Shown here piece after piece: positions 15,901 to 25,417 of a DNA stretch of 64,000 bases. Location of the stretch: assembly GCF_016403105.1 (NCBI RefSeq), contig NZ_CP046155.1:496001-560000 (forward strand), read 5' to 3'. Each line of letters begins with the position of its first letter. The first letter of the stretch is position 1. Made by a program: the position numbers and the translations under genes. Origin of the DNA: Leptolyngbya sp. BL0902 (GTDB taxonomy: Bacteria > Cyanobacteriota > Cyanobacteriia > Phormidesmidales > Phormidesmidaceae). The notes beneath the pieces are model-generated. The model was not told the DNA's origin and searched no databases. It saw only the letters and a program-made list of their open reading frames with translations.

Positions 15901-18423
15901 CTAGTACCCAACAATTAGCCCCCACAGGCTGATGCCGTAGACGAGGGTGCAGCCCTGCTGGCCCCAGCGAGACAGACCTGCCTGACGATGGAGCTTACCC
16001 GTCAGCCCTAGGGAGAGGATAACCCCTAGCAGTAGCGTCACGCCCTGGAGAAAGGCCACCACCGCTGGATCGGCGATCCAAAAGGGCCAGGGAACATCTG
16101 TGAGGCCCAGGGTGTCGCCCAGCACAGGCAGGACTCGTCCGCCCTCTAGCAAGCCCAACCGCAGATAGTGGGCGAGATTGGCGGCCCACACTAGGGGCAA
16201 ATAGCCATAGGCCAGTCTAATAAAAGATCGCGCTGCCAGGGTGGGATAGCGCCACCGCAGCAGACGGTACAGCCCCTCTAGGGCGAGGGGGAGCCCAGCG
16301 GGCAGGGTCAGCAGCAGCATCGACACAAGGCTGTGCCCAGCCAGGGTATCCACAGGCAGGGCAATGCCCCACTGGGTTTGAATTTCGGGCAGACGGTGGA
16401 GATAAACCGCCCCCAACAGCAAAAACATCAGCGCGACTTCGTAGGAACGGGGCTGGTGGGTGGTCCACAGTTCAATGCCGGGGGGGCGCAAGTTGAACTC
16501 CACCGAGCGGTGGGGGCAGGCTTTTAGGCAGGTCATACACAGCACGCAATCGCGGTTGTCCTCCAGTTGGGCCGGGTGGGAATAGAGGGGGCAGCCGAGG
16601 GTGTCCTGGCCTTCTCCCTTGGCGGGGCCACCTTTGTAGCATTGATAGGTGGTGCATTCCGCCGAGCAAATGCCCTGCTGGGCGCGAAGTTCCGTCATGG
16701 AGAGCTTGGCGAAAAGGCCGTTCATACCGCCGATGGGGCAGAGGTAGCGACACCAAAAACGGCGTTCAAACAGGGCGGAGAAGATCATGGCCCCGGCGGT
16801 AATCAGCAGCAGCAGGCAGGCGGAGAGGTAGGCGGTGTCTTCCAAGTCCCAGACCTCTTCCCAGACCAAGATCAGGGCAAAGAGGCCAAACATGAACCAG
16901 CCGCCCCAGCGATCTGCCGCCTGTCGGGGCCAGCGTTTGCTTAAGCCCGGAAACCACTGTTGAGTCAGCGTTTGGGTGACTTCGCCGTAGATCATAAACG
17001 GGCACACCGAACACCACAGCCGTCCCACGAACGGAAAGCCCAGCAAAATCAGGGGCCACCACCAGGCCCAAAACACCGTGAGGGCGGCGTTGTGCTGCCG
17101 TGCCTGGGGGCCAAGGCACAGAACGCCCACCACCACCGCAAACAGCGTTAGGGTGAGGCCGTAGTTGATGCGATTGGGCCACCAGGGGCTGCGTAGAAAG
17201 CGCCGCAGTTGGGGATAGCGGTTGAGCAGGTTCAGCCGCAGCAGGCGTTTTTTCCCTTGGTTGGGCCAGATCAGTTCTTCGGTGATGGTGTCGCCAGAGA
17301 CCCGTTGGGAGGCGGCCCGTTCCACCAGGCTTTGGAGTTCCCGCAGGTTGTTGGGGAAGTCGTAGGCTTGGAGCCGTCGCAGGGCTTCGGGGGCCAGGGT
17401 GAGCCGCGCTTGCCGCCGCCGCCGACACCACAGGGCCAGGTAGTAGTTCACCCAGTCGTCGATGTCGGCTTTGCGTACCCGCAGGGGGGGCACCTTGATG
17501 CGGTGGGCTACCCGATTATCCAGTGCCGCTACCGCCTGTTCAGAAATCAGGATAATTCGGGCGTTGGAAACCTGCATCGGCACCGTTTCCCCCTCGCGGC
17601 TGACGGGCTGGTACTGCCCGGTTTGCATCAGCCGCGCCACGGGTTCCCGCAAATCTGGATCCAGTTCCCCCGGATTACTGAGTACCAGGGTGCCTTCCCC
17701 CAAGGCTGCCAGCAGTCCCGGCTTTCCCCCCGCTCGTCCAAACAAATCTGCCCCGCTGGCCTGAAGTTGGCTGCAATCCACCTGCACCATGGGGGTACGC
17801 CGCTGGCTAGATCCATAGTGAACCAGGGCGGCGAGGTTGTCCTTTTCTAGGCCCGGTTCGCCAAAAATCAGCACGGGTTGACGATCCGCTGCGGCCTCGC
17901 GCAGTTGGCCCCGCAGCCGATCTGCATAGCGACTGCGGCCCACCACCCCTCGGCTGGCCCGCGTCACCAGGTAGGGGCGCAAAATGGCCTGTCGTTCTTG
18001 CTCGTAGCTGAACTGAAAGGAGAGCCGCCGCACCGCCTCTACCAGTTGCCGGGTGAAGGTTTGCAGAATATCTGGGTAGTCCTGCACTAACCGCTGGAAC
18101 TGGTCTCGCTCGACAAACCAGAGGGTGCTTTCGGTGAGGGTTTGCACCGTTTGCGCCACGGGCTGATTGAGTAAGAGTGCCTCCAGATTCAGCACCGCAC
18201 CGGGCAAAAAACTGATGCCCCCCACGCCAGTTTCCAAGGTTTCTAGTTTGCCCTGCCACAGCAAATACAAACCCTCTGGGGGCTGTTCCGCTGTGACCAC
18301 GGCCCGATGGGCGGGCAGGGTTATCACCTGAAGGCAGCGGGCGATTTCGGCCAGGGTGGCCGGGGGGAGCAGGCCGAGGGGGGTGCGCTCCTGCAAAAAG
18401 GCAAGGCGGTCGGATACAGTCAT
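15901..18423 (-). CDS. cNMP-binding / AAA+ / membrane polyferredoxin fusion protein
   Basis: An 840-residue fusion. Residues ~15-130 are a cyclic-nucleotide-binding-like beta roll. Residues ~155-385 resemble the AAA+ core of sigma-54 activators (KVPPLRVRKADIDDW, YDFPNNLRELQSLVERA). However, the P-loop reads GEPGLEKDN, the Walker B region reads GTLVLSNPGE, and the GAFTGA loop is missing. From ~410 come hydrophobic helices with Fe-S motifs as in NapH/NosR: CSVCP, CRYLCPIGG, CSAECTTYQC and CVLCMTCLKACP. No DNA-binding domain ends the protein. It is likely a membrane redox protein gated by a regulatory head. A 29-residue membrane peptide is divergently encoded 39 bases away. Confidence 0.75.
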   Translation of the reverse strand: MTVSDRLAFLQERTPLGLLPPATLAEIARCLQVITLPAHRAVVTAEQPPEGLYLLWQGKLETLETGVGGISFLPGAVLNLEALLLNQPVAQTVQTLTESTLWFVERDQFQRLVQDYPDILQTFTRQLVEAVRRLSFQFSYEQERQAILRPYLVTRASRGVVGRSRYADRLRGQLREAAADRQPVLIFGEPGLEKDNLAALVHYGSSQRRTPMVQVDCSQLQASGADLFGRAGGKPGLLAALGEGTLVLSNPGELDPDLREPVARLMQTGQYQPVSREGETVPMQVSNARIILISEQAVAALDNRVAHRIKVPPLRVRKADIDDWVNYYLALWCRRRRQARLTLAPEALRRLQAYDFPNNLRELQSLVERAASQRVSGDTITEELIWPNQGKKRLLRLNLLNRYPQLRRFLRSPWWPNRINYGLTLTLFAVVVGVLCLGPQARQHNAALTVFWAWWWPLILLGFPFVGRLWCSVCPFMIYGEVTQTLTQQWFPGLSKRWPRQAADRWGGWFMFGLFALILVWEEVWDLEDTAYLSACLLLLITAGAMIFSALFERRFWCRYLCPIGGMNGLFAKLSMTELRAQQGICSAECTTYQCYKGGPAKGEGQDTLGCPLYSHPAQLEDNRDCVLCMTCLKACPHRSVEFNLRPPGIELWTTHQPRSYEVALMFLLLGAVYLHRLPEIQTQWGIALPVDTLAGHSLVSMLLLTLPAGLPLALEGLYRLLRWRYPTLAARSFIRLAYGYLPLVWAANLAHYLRLGLLEGGRVLPVLGDTLGLTDVPWPFWIADPAVVAFLQGVTLLLGVILSLGLTGKLHRQAGLSRWGQQGCTLVYGISLWGLIVGY

Positions 18424-18462
18424 AACAGCTATCGCGTCATCGAGACACCGGAGGTTAGCCCC

Positions 18463-18552
18463 ATGATGACTGGAAATGCGCTCTGGGTGCCCCTGGCATT
18501 ACTCAGCTTAATCATCATCGCCGCTGTTTACTTTTGGCGGGTGGAGGCCTAG
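18463..18552 (+). CDS. 29-residue single-span membrane peptide
   Basis: ATG 18463 is preceded by GGAGG at 18450-18454 (8-base spacing). The product reads MMTGNALWVPLALLSLIIIA followed by a short tail, VYFWRVEA: one membrane helix and a charged C-terminus. It resembles in form, but not in sequence that I recognise, the tiny subunits of photosynthetic complexes (PetL, PetN, PsbM and so on). It is divergent from the fusion gene (39 bases between starts) and its last 4 bases overlap the converging D,D-peptidase gene. Confidence 0.5.
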   Translation: MMTGNALWVPLALLSLIIIAAVYFWRVEA

Positions 18553-19352
18553 GGGTCTTGCTGATAAAACGTTTCCAGGCTGTCAATATCACCCGTAAAG
18601 CGCCAGTGCCAGGGCTCGAAGGCAATGCCCTGATCGTTATTGCGCGGGAAAGAGAGCTCAAAGCCGTAGCGGCTGGCGTTGGCGTCCATCCAGCGATAGG
18701 CGCGGGTGTTTTCAAAGGATTGGCTTAGGTGGGTGCCCGTTTGGGTGCCGTCACCGATGTCGATGGCGTAGCCCGTGTGGTGTTCGCTATAGCCGGGAGG
18801 GGCGCTAACCTCGGCGCGGGTTTGGGCATCTTGGCCACGGGCGGCGCGGACGCCAAAGAAAATCTCCTCCTGCTCGCGATGGGAGCGAAACCCTGAGAGT
18901 GGGACGATCTGCGCCCCATCCTGCCGCGCTGCCTGTACCATCGCTTCAAACTGTCTGGCCGCGCTGGTGCGGAGCCGAATCTGGCGGTTCATCGACAGGG
19001 GCACCAGATCAGCTTCGGGGGCTTCGGCATAGGCCCGATGGCCCAGCAGGGTACGGCTGGTGGGGGCCAATTGCAGGGCACGATTGCGAGCCTCGGTGCT
19101 AGCCATGCCCGCCTGGGGAGCCACCCCCGACTGAGCAATCACGCCTTGCATGGGCTGTACCCCCTGAACGGACGACCCGCGATACCAGGCCATCCCACTG
19201 CCTGTCGCTAGGGCTACTAGCATCACCAGTCCGGCGACCGCCGCCCATCGCCCCCAGCGAGGCAAGGCCCGCCAGGGATATCCCGTCTTGGGTTGGCGAT
19301 ACCCTAGGGGTTGGTCTCGAGTCGCTTCTGGGAGATCGTCCAAGGGCAGCAT
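18549..19352 (-). CDS. D-alanyl-D-alanine carboxypeptidase, VanY/M15 family
   Basis: About 267 residues from ATG 19352. It has an N-terminal membrane anchor or uncleaved signal (WAAVAGLVMLVALATGSGMA). The zinc peptidase domain shows the M15B motifs: SGFRSHREQEEIFF, then SEHHTGYAIDIGDG (first His and Asp ligands) and EPWHWRF (last His). It trims the terminal D-Ala from peptidoglycan stem peptides in the periplasm. The frame is open upstream to 19442, but MLPLDDLPEA is the more natural start. Confidence 0.9.
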   Translation of the reverse strand: MLPLDDLPEATRDQPLGYRQPKTGYPWRALPRWGRWAAVAGLVMLVALATGSGMAWYRGSSVQGVQPMQGVIAQSGVAPQAGMASTEARNRALQLAPTSRTLLGHRAYAEAPEADLVPLSMNRQIRLRTSAARQFEAMVQAARQDGAQIVPLSGFRSHREQEEIFFGVRAARGQDAQTRAEVSAPPGYSEHHTGYAIDIGDGTQTGTHLSQSFENTRAYRWMDANASRYGFELSFPRNNDQGIAFEPWHWRFTGDIDSLETFYQQDP

Positions 19353-19503
19353 AGGGTTGGTGCAGAGTTCGATATCATTATTACCCCTGGACTGGACGCC
19401 ATGACAACCCGCCTTGACGCCCCTGGGTTCCGGCGGCACCATAACCAGACAGTAGGGTTCACCACATCCAGGCAGAGCGGCCTAGGGAAGAGAGCATCAA
19501 CTT

Positions 19504-20487
19504 ATGCCACTGTTTGGGGTTTTGCTGCGGCTGTATCTGCCCATTGGAGCGGGAATTTTGGCGGGGGTCGGGCTGGGGCAAGCCTTGACCTACCTCCAGG
19601 TAAGCCAAGCGCCCAGCCAGCGTTTATACCAGCGGTTCCCCTTGGCCCTGGGCAAGTTTTTATTCTGGGTGGGCATTCCGGTCAGCATTGTCGGCTTTAT
19701 GCGACGAGCGGATTTAACCGGGGCGGTCTACGTTGCCCCAATGGTGGCCTGGGGGGCTATGCTGCTGGGCCTCCTGGTCAGTCGTCTGTGGATGACCTGG
19801 CGGGGATCAACCTGGCCCCGCCCCACCCAGGGCAGCTTCTCCCTCGCCTCAATGCTGGGCAATACGGGCTACATTGGTTTTCCGGTGGTGTTGCTGCTGC
19901 CTCAGTTGGGGGTGGGGGTATTTAGCTGGGCGCTGTTCTACGATGTGCTGGGCACCCTGTTTGGAGCCTATGGCCTCGGCGCTATTTTGGCCGCCCACTA
20001 TAGTGACCGTCCCCAGGGGCTAGCCCGCCCCGCCTGGGTTGACTGGCTGCTGGAGGTCATACGCAATCCCATTATTTTGGCCTTCCTAGCTGGGCTAGCG
20101 TTGCGGCCTGTTCCCCTACCCCCTACCCTAGAAACCGCGCTGCAAAGCCTATCCTGGGGCGTTATCATGCTCTGTCTGCTGTTGATGGGGCTGCGCCTTC
20201 AGCAAATTCGCACCTGGCAACACCTCTCTCGGGCCGGGGCAGCGACAACGATTAAGCTGCTGATTATGCCCCTCGTCGTCGGGCTAGGGCTGACGGCCAT
20301 CGGCATTGATGGGCCACCGCGCCTCGTGATGGTGCTCCAGTCTGGGATGCCCAGCGCCTTTGCCAACCTCGTATTGTCCGAAGCCTACAACCTCGACCGA
20401 GAGCTCTCCGTCACCTGTGTGGGACTGAGTTCGGTCGGGCTACTATTAACCTTGCCGCTTTGGCTCTGGGGGTTTGCTCCAGCCTAG
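19504..20487 (+). CDS. Auxin-efflux-carrier (AEC) family transporter
   Basis: A 327-residue protein with about ten hydrophobic segments in two sets of five, separated by a short polar loop. The family pattern includes NTGYIGFPVVLLL in the first half, and LQSGMPSAFANLVLSEAYNLD and the closing GLLLTLPLW in the second. Bacterial AEC proteins export or exchange organic anions; the substrate is unknown. It is divergent from the D,D-peptidase gene. Confidence 0.85.
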   Translation: MPLFGVLLRLYLPIGAGILAGVGLGQALTYLQVSQAPSQRLYQRFPLALGKFLFWVGIPVSIVGFMRRADLTGAVYVAPMVAWGAMLLGLLVSRLWMTWRGSTWPRPTQGSFSLASMLGNTGYIGFPVVLLLPQLGVGVFSWALFYDVLGTLFGAYGLGAILAAHYSDRPQGLARPAWVDWLLEVIRNPIILAFLAGLALRPVPLPPTLETALQSLSWGVIMLCLLLMGLRLQQIRTWQHLSRAGAATTIKLLIMPLVVGLGLTAIGIDGPPRLVMVLQSGMPSAFANLVLSEAYNLDRELSVTCVGLSSVGLLLTLPLWLWGFAPA

Positions 20488-20585
20488 AAGAATCCCCCGT
20501 CTCTGGGCCTCCTAGGCTCACTCCAGATGCCCGGTGCGCCCGGTGCGCCCCTTGCCTCCTGTTCCCCTGTATCCCTTGCCTACCC

Positions 20586-21023
20586 ATGCCTGGAGTCCTT
20601 CCTTCGCCTACCTTCCCCTGGCCCAGCCCTCTCCCCCTTGCGCCGGGAGATCAGGGAGAAGCTGTTCAGCACCTCCAACGCGCCCTCGCCCAAGGGGGCT
20701 GGTATCAAGGGGAGATCGACGGATACTACGGCAGCAACACGGCCCTCGCTGTCCAAGCCTTTCAGTCTCACCAAGGGCTCCCAGTCAACGGCATCGCTGA
20801 CCCAGACACCTGGCAATCTCTCCTGTTTAGCCTAGAGCCCCAGCGTATTTGGGCCGTGCTGCCCCTACTCTCGGCTGATAGCCTTACCTTTACGCCCCTC
20901 GTGGTGGCTCAGCCTTCTCCGCCGCCCTCGCCCCTATGGCTGCTGCTGATGGCCTTTATTCCCCTGCTAGGAGGGGGGCTCACCTACCTCCACCACCATT
21001 GGCAAGTTCGCCGCAAACCCTAG
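20586..21023 (+). CDS. Peptidoglycan-binding domain protein with C-terminal membrane anchor
   Basis: About 145 residues from ATG 20586. Residues ~20-80 are a PG_binding_1 three-helix domain (GDQGEAVQHLQRALAQGG, GYYGSNTALAVQAFQ, GLPVNGIADPDTWQSL). A Pro-rich linker and one membrane helix (LWLLLMAFIPLLGGGLTYL) end the protein. The start is uncertain: the frame is open to 20460, overlapping the AEC gene, with a Cys-rich, unconvincing N-terminus. It is probably a cell-wall-linked membrane protein. Confidence 0.65.
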   Translation: MPGVLPSPTFPWPSPLPLAPGDQGEAVQHLQRALAQGGWYQGEIDGYYGSNTALAVQAFQSHQGLPVNGIADPDTWQSLLFSLEPQRIWAVLPLLSADSLTFTPLVVAQPSPPPSPLWLLLMAFIPLLGGGLTYLHHHWQVRRKP

Positions 21024-21193
21024 GCAAGCCCCTAGCATTGGCGAAGAGCCCATTGATTTGCCCCCAGCCCCAGGTCTCGCCTTCAGGCGGTTTTGCCAGA
21101 CATGGAACCCGTTGGGCCATCGCCGAGGGCTTGGGGGTCAATCGTGGCCGTCCTGGGGGCCATCCCACGGGGCGACCCCCAACCTCGATGGGG

Positions 21194-24100
21194 CTAGGCT
21201 ACCGTCGTTCTCACAATCACATCGTTGAAGTCGCGGTCGCCGCCGCCCCAGGTGTCTTCGTAGCCCAACGTATTTTGGCCCAGCAGCCGCACATGGCTTT
21301 GGCGGTCGCCATTGGCCGCGACGTGGTTAAAGAACACCCTGGGGTCATTCCCAGGATTAGTATCCAACAGGGCCGACACGGGGCCACCTACCACCAGGAA
21401 TGTACTGAGCAGTTGGTTGGTGGCCAAGGTGGCGGTGACGGTGGTTGTGCGGTCATTGCGACCCACCAAGTCGCCCACCGCCCGATTCGCTAAGGCCGCC
21501 TGTAGATAGCCTGCCCCACCGGGTTGAATCAACGTTCCGGTCAGGGGATCGCGTACCCGGCCCTGGGTATCTTCTACACGGTAGAAGCCAACGGTGTTAT
21601 TGAAGGTAGACGCCTGAGTCATCTGGAATCTGAGGGTGAGGGTGGATGAGCTTTGGCCCCTGAGATCCAGGAGTCCGCCTGGGGTGGCTAGGGTGGGGGC
21701 GAGGCTGTCGGCACTGCTGCTGAGGGTGAGGCTGGAACGGGCGGCAATTAGAGGACTGACGGCGCGGGTGGGGGCACTGGTGACGCTCTCCCGCCGTCCA
21801 AAGCCATCGGTATAGCTGGCGGTAACGGTCATGGCCCTGCCTACTTGGGCCTGGGTGAGGGTAAATGTGCTACTGGTGGCTCCCCGGATGGCGGTTCCGT
21901 CGGCCCGCCACTGGTAGGAAATGGGGCCGAGGCCATCGCGGTCGGCCAGGGTGTTGCTGGCGGTGAGAATTTGGCCCTGGGTGGCGGTGCCGCTGATGCG
22001 TACCGTTCCCGTGGGGGCATCGTTGATATTAACGACGGCGCGGGTGGGGGCACTAGTGACGCTCTCCCGCCGTCCAAAGCCATCGGTGTAGCTGGCGGTA
22101 ACGGTCATGGCCCTGCCTACTTGGGCTTGGGTGAGGGTGAATGTGCGATTGGTGGCTCCCCGGATGGCGGTTCCGTCGGCCCGCCACTGGTAAGAAATGG
22201 GGCCGAGGCCATCGCGGTCGGCCAGGGTGTTGCTGGCGGTGAGGATTTGGCCCTGGGTGGCGGTGCCGCTGATGCGTACCGTTCCCGTGGGGGCATCGTT
22301 GATATTGACGACGGCGCGGGTGGGGGCACTAGTGACGCTCTCCCGCCGTCCAAAGCCATCGGTGTAGCTGGCGGTAACGGTCATGGCCCTGCCTACTTGG
22401 GCTTGGGTGAGGGTGAATGTGCGATTGGTGGCTCCCCGGATGGCGGTTCCGTCGGCCCGCCACTGGTAGGAAATGGGGCCGAGGCCATCGCGGTCGGCGA
22501 GGGTGTTGCTGGCGGTGAGGGTTTGGCCCTGGGTGGCGGTGCCGCTAATCCGTACCGTTCCCGTGGGGGCATCGTTGACGGGAGTGACATTAAAGGTCAC
22601 GGTGCCCGGTGTCGCGCTCAGAAACTGGCCATCGCTAACTTGAAACTGAAAGCTGGCGTAGGCCAAGCCGTTGGCATCAGCGGCGGGTCTGAACTTCAGT
22701 TGGTTGAGGTTGGCCACGGCAATGTCTTGATTTTCGGTAATCAACTCGCCAGCATTGACCTGGTTGTCGTTGTTAGCATCGAGGAACAGTTGCCCAGCGG
22801 TGGGTAGTTGGGTCACACGAATCCCTTGCAATGTATCGCTTGTATCGGCATCGGCAAAGGGGAACAGATGACTGGCAAAGGTGAACACCGTGTCTTCATT
22901 GAGGGTCAGGGTGACGTTGCCTGTGGTTGGTGGGCTGTCGTTGTCGGCGATGGTGATTGTCTGGCTGATGCTATTGCCCAGCATAAGACCCGTGGAGGGG
23001 TTGTTGAGGGTAAGAATCGCTGTTTCGGTGCCCTCAGGAATGGCATCGTCGATGACGGTGAACGTGATAGAACCTGCGGTAGCTCCGTCGGCGATGGTAA
23101 TGATGCCGTTATTGCTCAGGCCGTAGTCCTCGGTGGTGATACCCGTGCCGGAGACCCCAACGGCTACGGTCTGGTTGCCTGTAACAGCACTGGAAGCCGT
23201 AGCCGTAACGGTAATTTCTGTGGTTCCGGCTTCGCTACCTGTGGTAGCCGAGACAGACAGGTTAACCGCAGGCGGGTCAGCAATGGTTAGCGTTGCGGAA
23301 CCCCCAGAGGTGGAGGCAATGACAACCTGGTTGCCGGAACGCAGCGAGGTAGCAAAGTCGATGTGGCCATCCCCATTGAAGTCGCCCAGGGCAATGGCGT
23401 TGGGTTCATTGTCTAAGGCTAGCCTGATGTTGCCTGAGAATCCGCCCAGTCCATCCCCCAGGTACACCCTCAAACTGGTGTCGGACGAATGACGATTAGC
23501 CGTGACAAAATCAAGGTGGCCATCGCCGTTAAAATCGCCGACTGCCACCGAGATGGGCGATGTACCAACGGCTACATCGGTGGTGCCAGAGAAGCCCCCT
23601 GCGCCATCTCCCAGGCGGATAGAAACGGTACTAGTCCCGTTGTTGGCCACGGCCAAATCGAGGTGGCCATCGCCATTAAAGTCGCCCAGCGCCACCGACT
23701 GAGGCCGGAACCCCGTCAACACAGTATCCGCAGCGGAGAAGCCCCCTGTGCCATCCCCCAGGCGAATGGCAACACCACCGAGGCCGAAGCTAGCCACGGC
23801 CAAGTCGAGGTGGCCATCGCCATTAAAATCGCCCATCGCCACCGACTGAGGCCCGGCACCAACGCCGACCGCCGTCGCCACAGTGGAGAAGCCCCCTGCC
23901 CCATTCCCTAGGTGAACCAGGAGGTCGCTGCTGCCACTCGTGTTGAGGGTGACAAAATCGAGATTCCCATCGCCATTTAAGTCGCCGACCGCCAAAAACT
24001 CAGGAGTTGAGCCGACGGCTGCATTGGGAGCGGCGAGAAATTCGCCTAATCCGTTGCCCAATCTGACCGCAACACTATTAATATTGCTGCCGAGATTGCC

Positions 24101-24676
24101 ACTATGAGCCGTGATGAAATCAAGATTGCCATCGCCATTGAAGTCACCAACCGCCACAAAACGGGCAGCCACACCACCACTAGGTAGATTGGTACTGCCC
24201 GAAAATCCCCCTAAGCCATCCCCCAGGCGCAGGGAAACCGTATTGTTCAAGCTAACCGTGATGAGATCGAGATTGCCATCGCCGTTGAAGTCACCCACGG
24301 CCACCGAGATAGGGAAAGCATCCACAGTGGCCGACCCCAGGGTCGTCAGGGAGGGAAGGATGGTGTAGCCAGTCCCCGAAGCAAGGGTCAATCGCACGGT
24401 TTCGTCAGGGTCAGCCAGACCGTCATTGATGGCATTAACCAGCAGGGTGGCTGTGGTTTGCCCCGCAGCAATGGTAAAGCTGCCGCCCGTGACGGCGGTA
24501 ATATTCGTACCTGCGATCAGGGTGTAGTCCACCAAGTTAGTGGCGGTGCCAGCCAGACCATAGTTGACCGTTAGACCACCGACGGGGGCAGGGCCATCTA
24601 GGGTGATGGTATAGAGCCCTTGGGTGATGCCCTCAATGGGATTGGTTCCGGCTGTGATGCTGATCTTGATGGTCAT
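21194..24676 (-). CDS. Large surface/secreted protein: Calx-beta, FG-GAP, tandem Ig-like repeats, DUF4114
   Basis: A 1160-residue protein in this order: Calx-beta (1-110); FG-GAP/VCBS units with Ca-binding loops such as GDFNGDGHLDLAVA (about 120-470); a second Calx-beta (~475-580); a cadherin-like VTLTLNEDT module (~585-700); three near-identical 92-residue repeats starting APTGTVRISGTATQGQ; and a C-terminal DUF4114 domain ending GYEDTWGGGDRDFNDVIV. There is no N-terminal signal; cyanobacterial proteins of this build often leave by type I secretion. Likely an adhesin or S-layer-associated protein. Confidence 0.85.
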   Translation of the reverse strand: MTIKISITAGTNPIEGITQGLYTITLDGPAPVGGLTVNYGLAGTATNLVDYTLIAGTNITAVTGGSFTIAAGQTTATLLVNAINDGLADPDETVRLTLASGTGYTILPSLTTLGSATVDAFPISVAVGDFNGDGNLDLITVSLNNTVSLRLGDGLGGFSGSTNLPSGGVAARFVAVGDFNGDGNLDFITAHSGNLGSNINSVAVRLGNGLGEFLAAPNAAVGSTPEFLAVGDLNGDGNLDFVTLNTSGSSDLLVHLGNGAGGFSTVATAVGVGAGPQSVAMGDFNGDGHLDLAVASFGLGGVAIRLGDGTGGFSAADTVLTGFRPQSVALGDFNGDGHLDLAVANNGTSTVSIRLGDGAGGFSGTTDVAVGTSPISVAVGDFNGDGHLDFVTANRHSSDTSLRVYLGDGLGGFSGNIRLALDNEPNAIALGDFNGDGHIDFATSLRSGNQVVIASTSGGSATLTIADPPAVNLSVSATTGSEAGTTEITVTATASSAVTGNQTVAVGVSGTGITTEDYGLSNNGIITIADGATAGSITFTVIDDAIPEGTETAILTLNNPSTGLMLGNSISQTITIADNDSPPTTGNVTLTLNEDTVFTFASHLFPFADADTSDTLQGIRVTQLPTAGQLFLDANNDNQVNAGELITENQDIAVANLNQLKFRPAADANGLAYASFQFQVSDGQFLSATPGTVTFNVTPVNDAPTGTVRISGTATQGQTLTASNTLADRDGLGPISYQWRADGTAIRGATNRTFTLTQAQVGRAMTVTASYTDGFGRRESVTSAPTRAVVNINDAPTGTVRISGTATQGQILTASNTLADRDGLGPISYQWRADGTAIRGATNRTFTLTQAQVGRAMTVTASYTDGFGRRESVTSAPTRAVVNINDAPTGTVRISGTATQGQILTASNTLADRDGLGPISYQWRADGTAIRGATSSTFTLTQAQVGRAMTVTASYTDGFGRRESVTSAPTRAVSPLIAARSSLTLSSSADSLAPTLATPGGLLDLRGQSSSTLTLRFQMTQASTFNNTVGFYRVEDTQGRVRDPLTGTLIQPGGAGYLQAALANRAVGDLVGRNDRTTTVTATLATNQLLSTFLVVGGPVSALLDTNPGNDPRVFFNHVAANGDRQSHVRLLGQNTLGYEDTWGGGDRDFNDVIVRTTVA
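21762..22575 (-). repeat. Three coding tandem repeats, period 276 bp
   Basis: Units begin at 21762, 22038 and 22314, exactly 276 bases (92 codons) apart, and differ at only a few positions. The repeat next to DUF4114 differs most (SST in place of NRT). Confidence 0.9.
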
Positions 24677-25417
24677 TGAGCTATGTCCTTAAAAATAAAA
24701 TGCAGCAAATGCATAGGCAGATACAGGGCACAGCGCCCCAGGACTTGGCCCTGGGTAAAAGCACCCTAGTCAGTTCCCATCTCCCCTGCCGCAGCGGTGG
24801 CGACAGGGGGATGAGAGGCATGAAGTATCGGCCCAGGTTGAGCCCTGGCTACCTCAAATGGATTAGATCAGCCAGGGGGTGAAGACGCTCAAATGAGTGC
24901 TCCCACGCACGCTTGAGGTTAATCAGAAGGCGAACGACCAAGAATAAGCGCGATCTGAATCGCGCAAACATCCCACAGATAACCACGTAATCAGGCTTCT
25001 AGTTATCGGAGGAAACTGCCGAGAAAATCTAGCGCCCGATGGTCGTAGTTTTCCCAGCATACCCACCCTTGTCGGTAAAACCGACAGGCCACCTCCCAAA
25101 AAATGCCCAAGGTCGTGAAAGACTGAATCTTCATAAATGTCACCACAACACCGCTGTGCTCAATTCCCTAAATTTTTCAGAATAATGCCGATCCCGCAGC
25201 GGCTGGGTAGGATCACACGCCTCATAAAATGACTCAAGATTCAGTATGGGCCAGGGCTAAGCTCAACCAAAACAACACACCCAAAATCGCACTGCCTACT
25301 ATAAAGTGGCCGACCTATTCATGCCCTGCTGGGCAAGCTGTTTACCAGTGCTTAATGCCCCGGTTTCCATGCGGCAAAGCTAGGCAATCCTACCCGCCAG
25401 AGAACTCTTCCCTAGCG
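24677..25417. other. Upstream region of the surface-protein gene
   Basis: About 740 bases with no convincing gene. A 64-codon frame at 25229-25423 lacks any motif. The region must hold the promoter and leader of the surface-protein gene, but no element is clear enough to place. Confidence 0.35.

Noticed and set aside
17200-18000. Sigma-54-dependent transcription activator
   Set aside because: The AAA+ part lacks GAFTGA, has lost Walker A and B residues, and no DNA-binding domain follows.
21845-22807. 320-codon plus-strand frame opposite the tandem repeats
   Set aside because: A repetitive Gly-rich antisense shadow of the surface-protein repeats.
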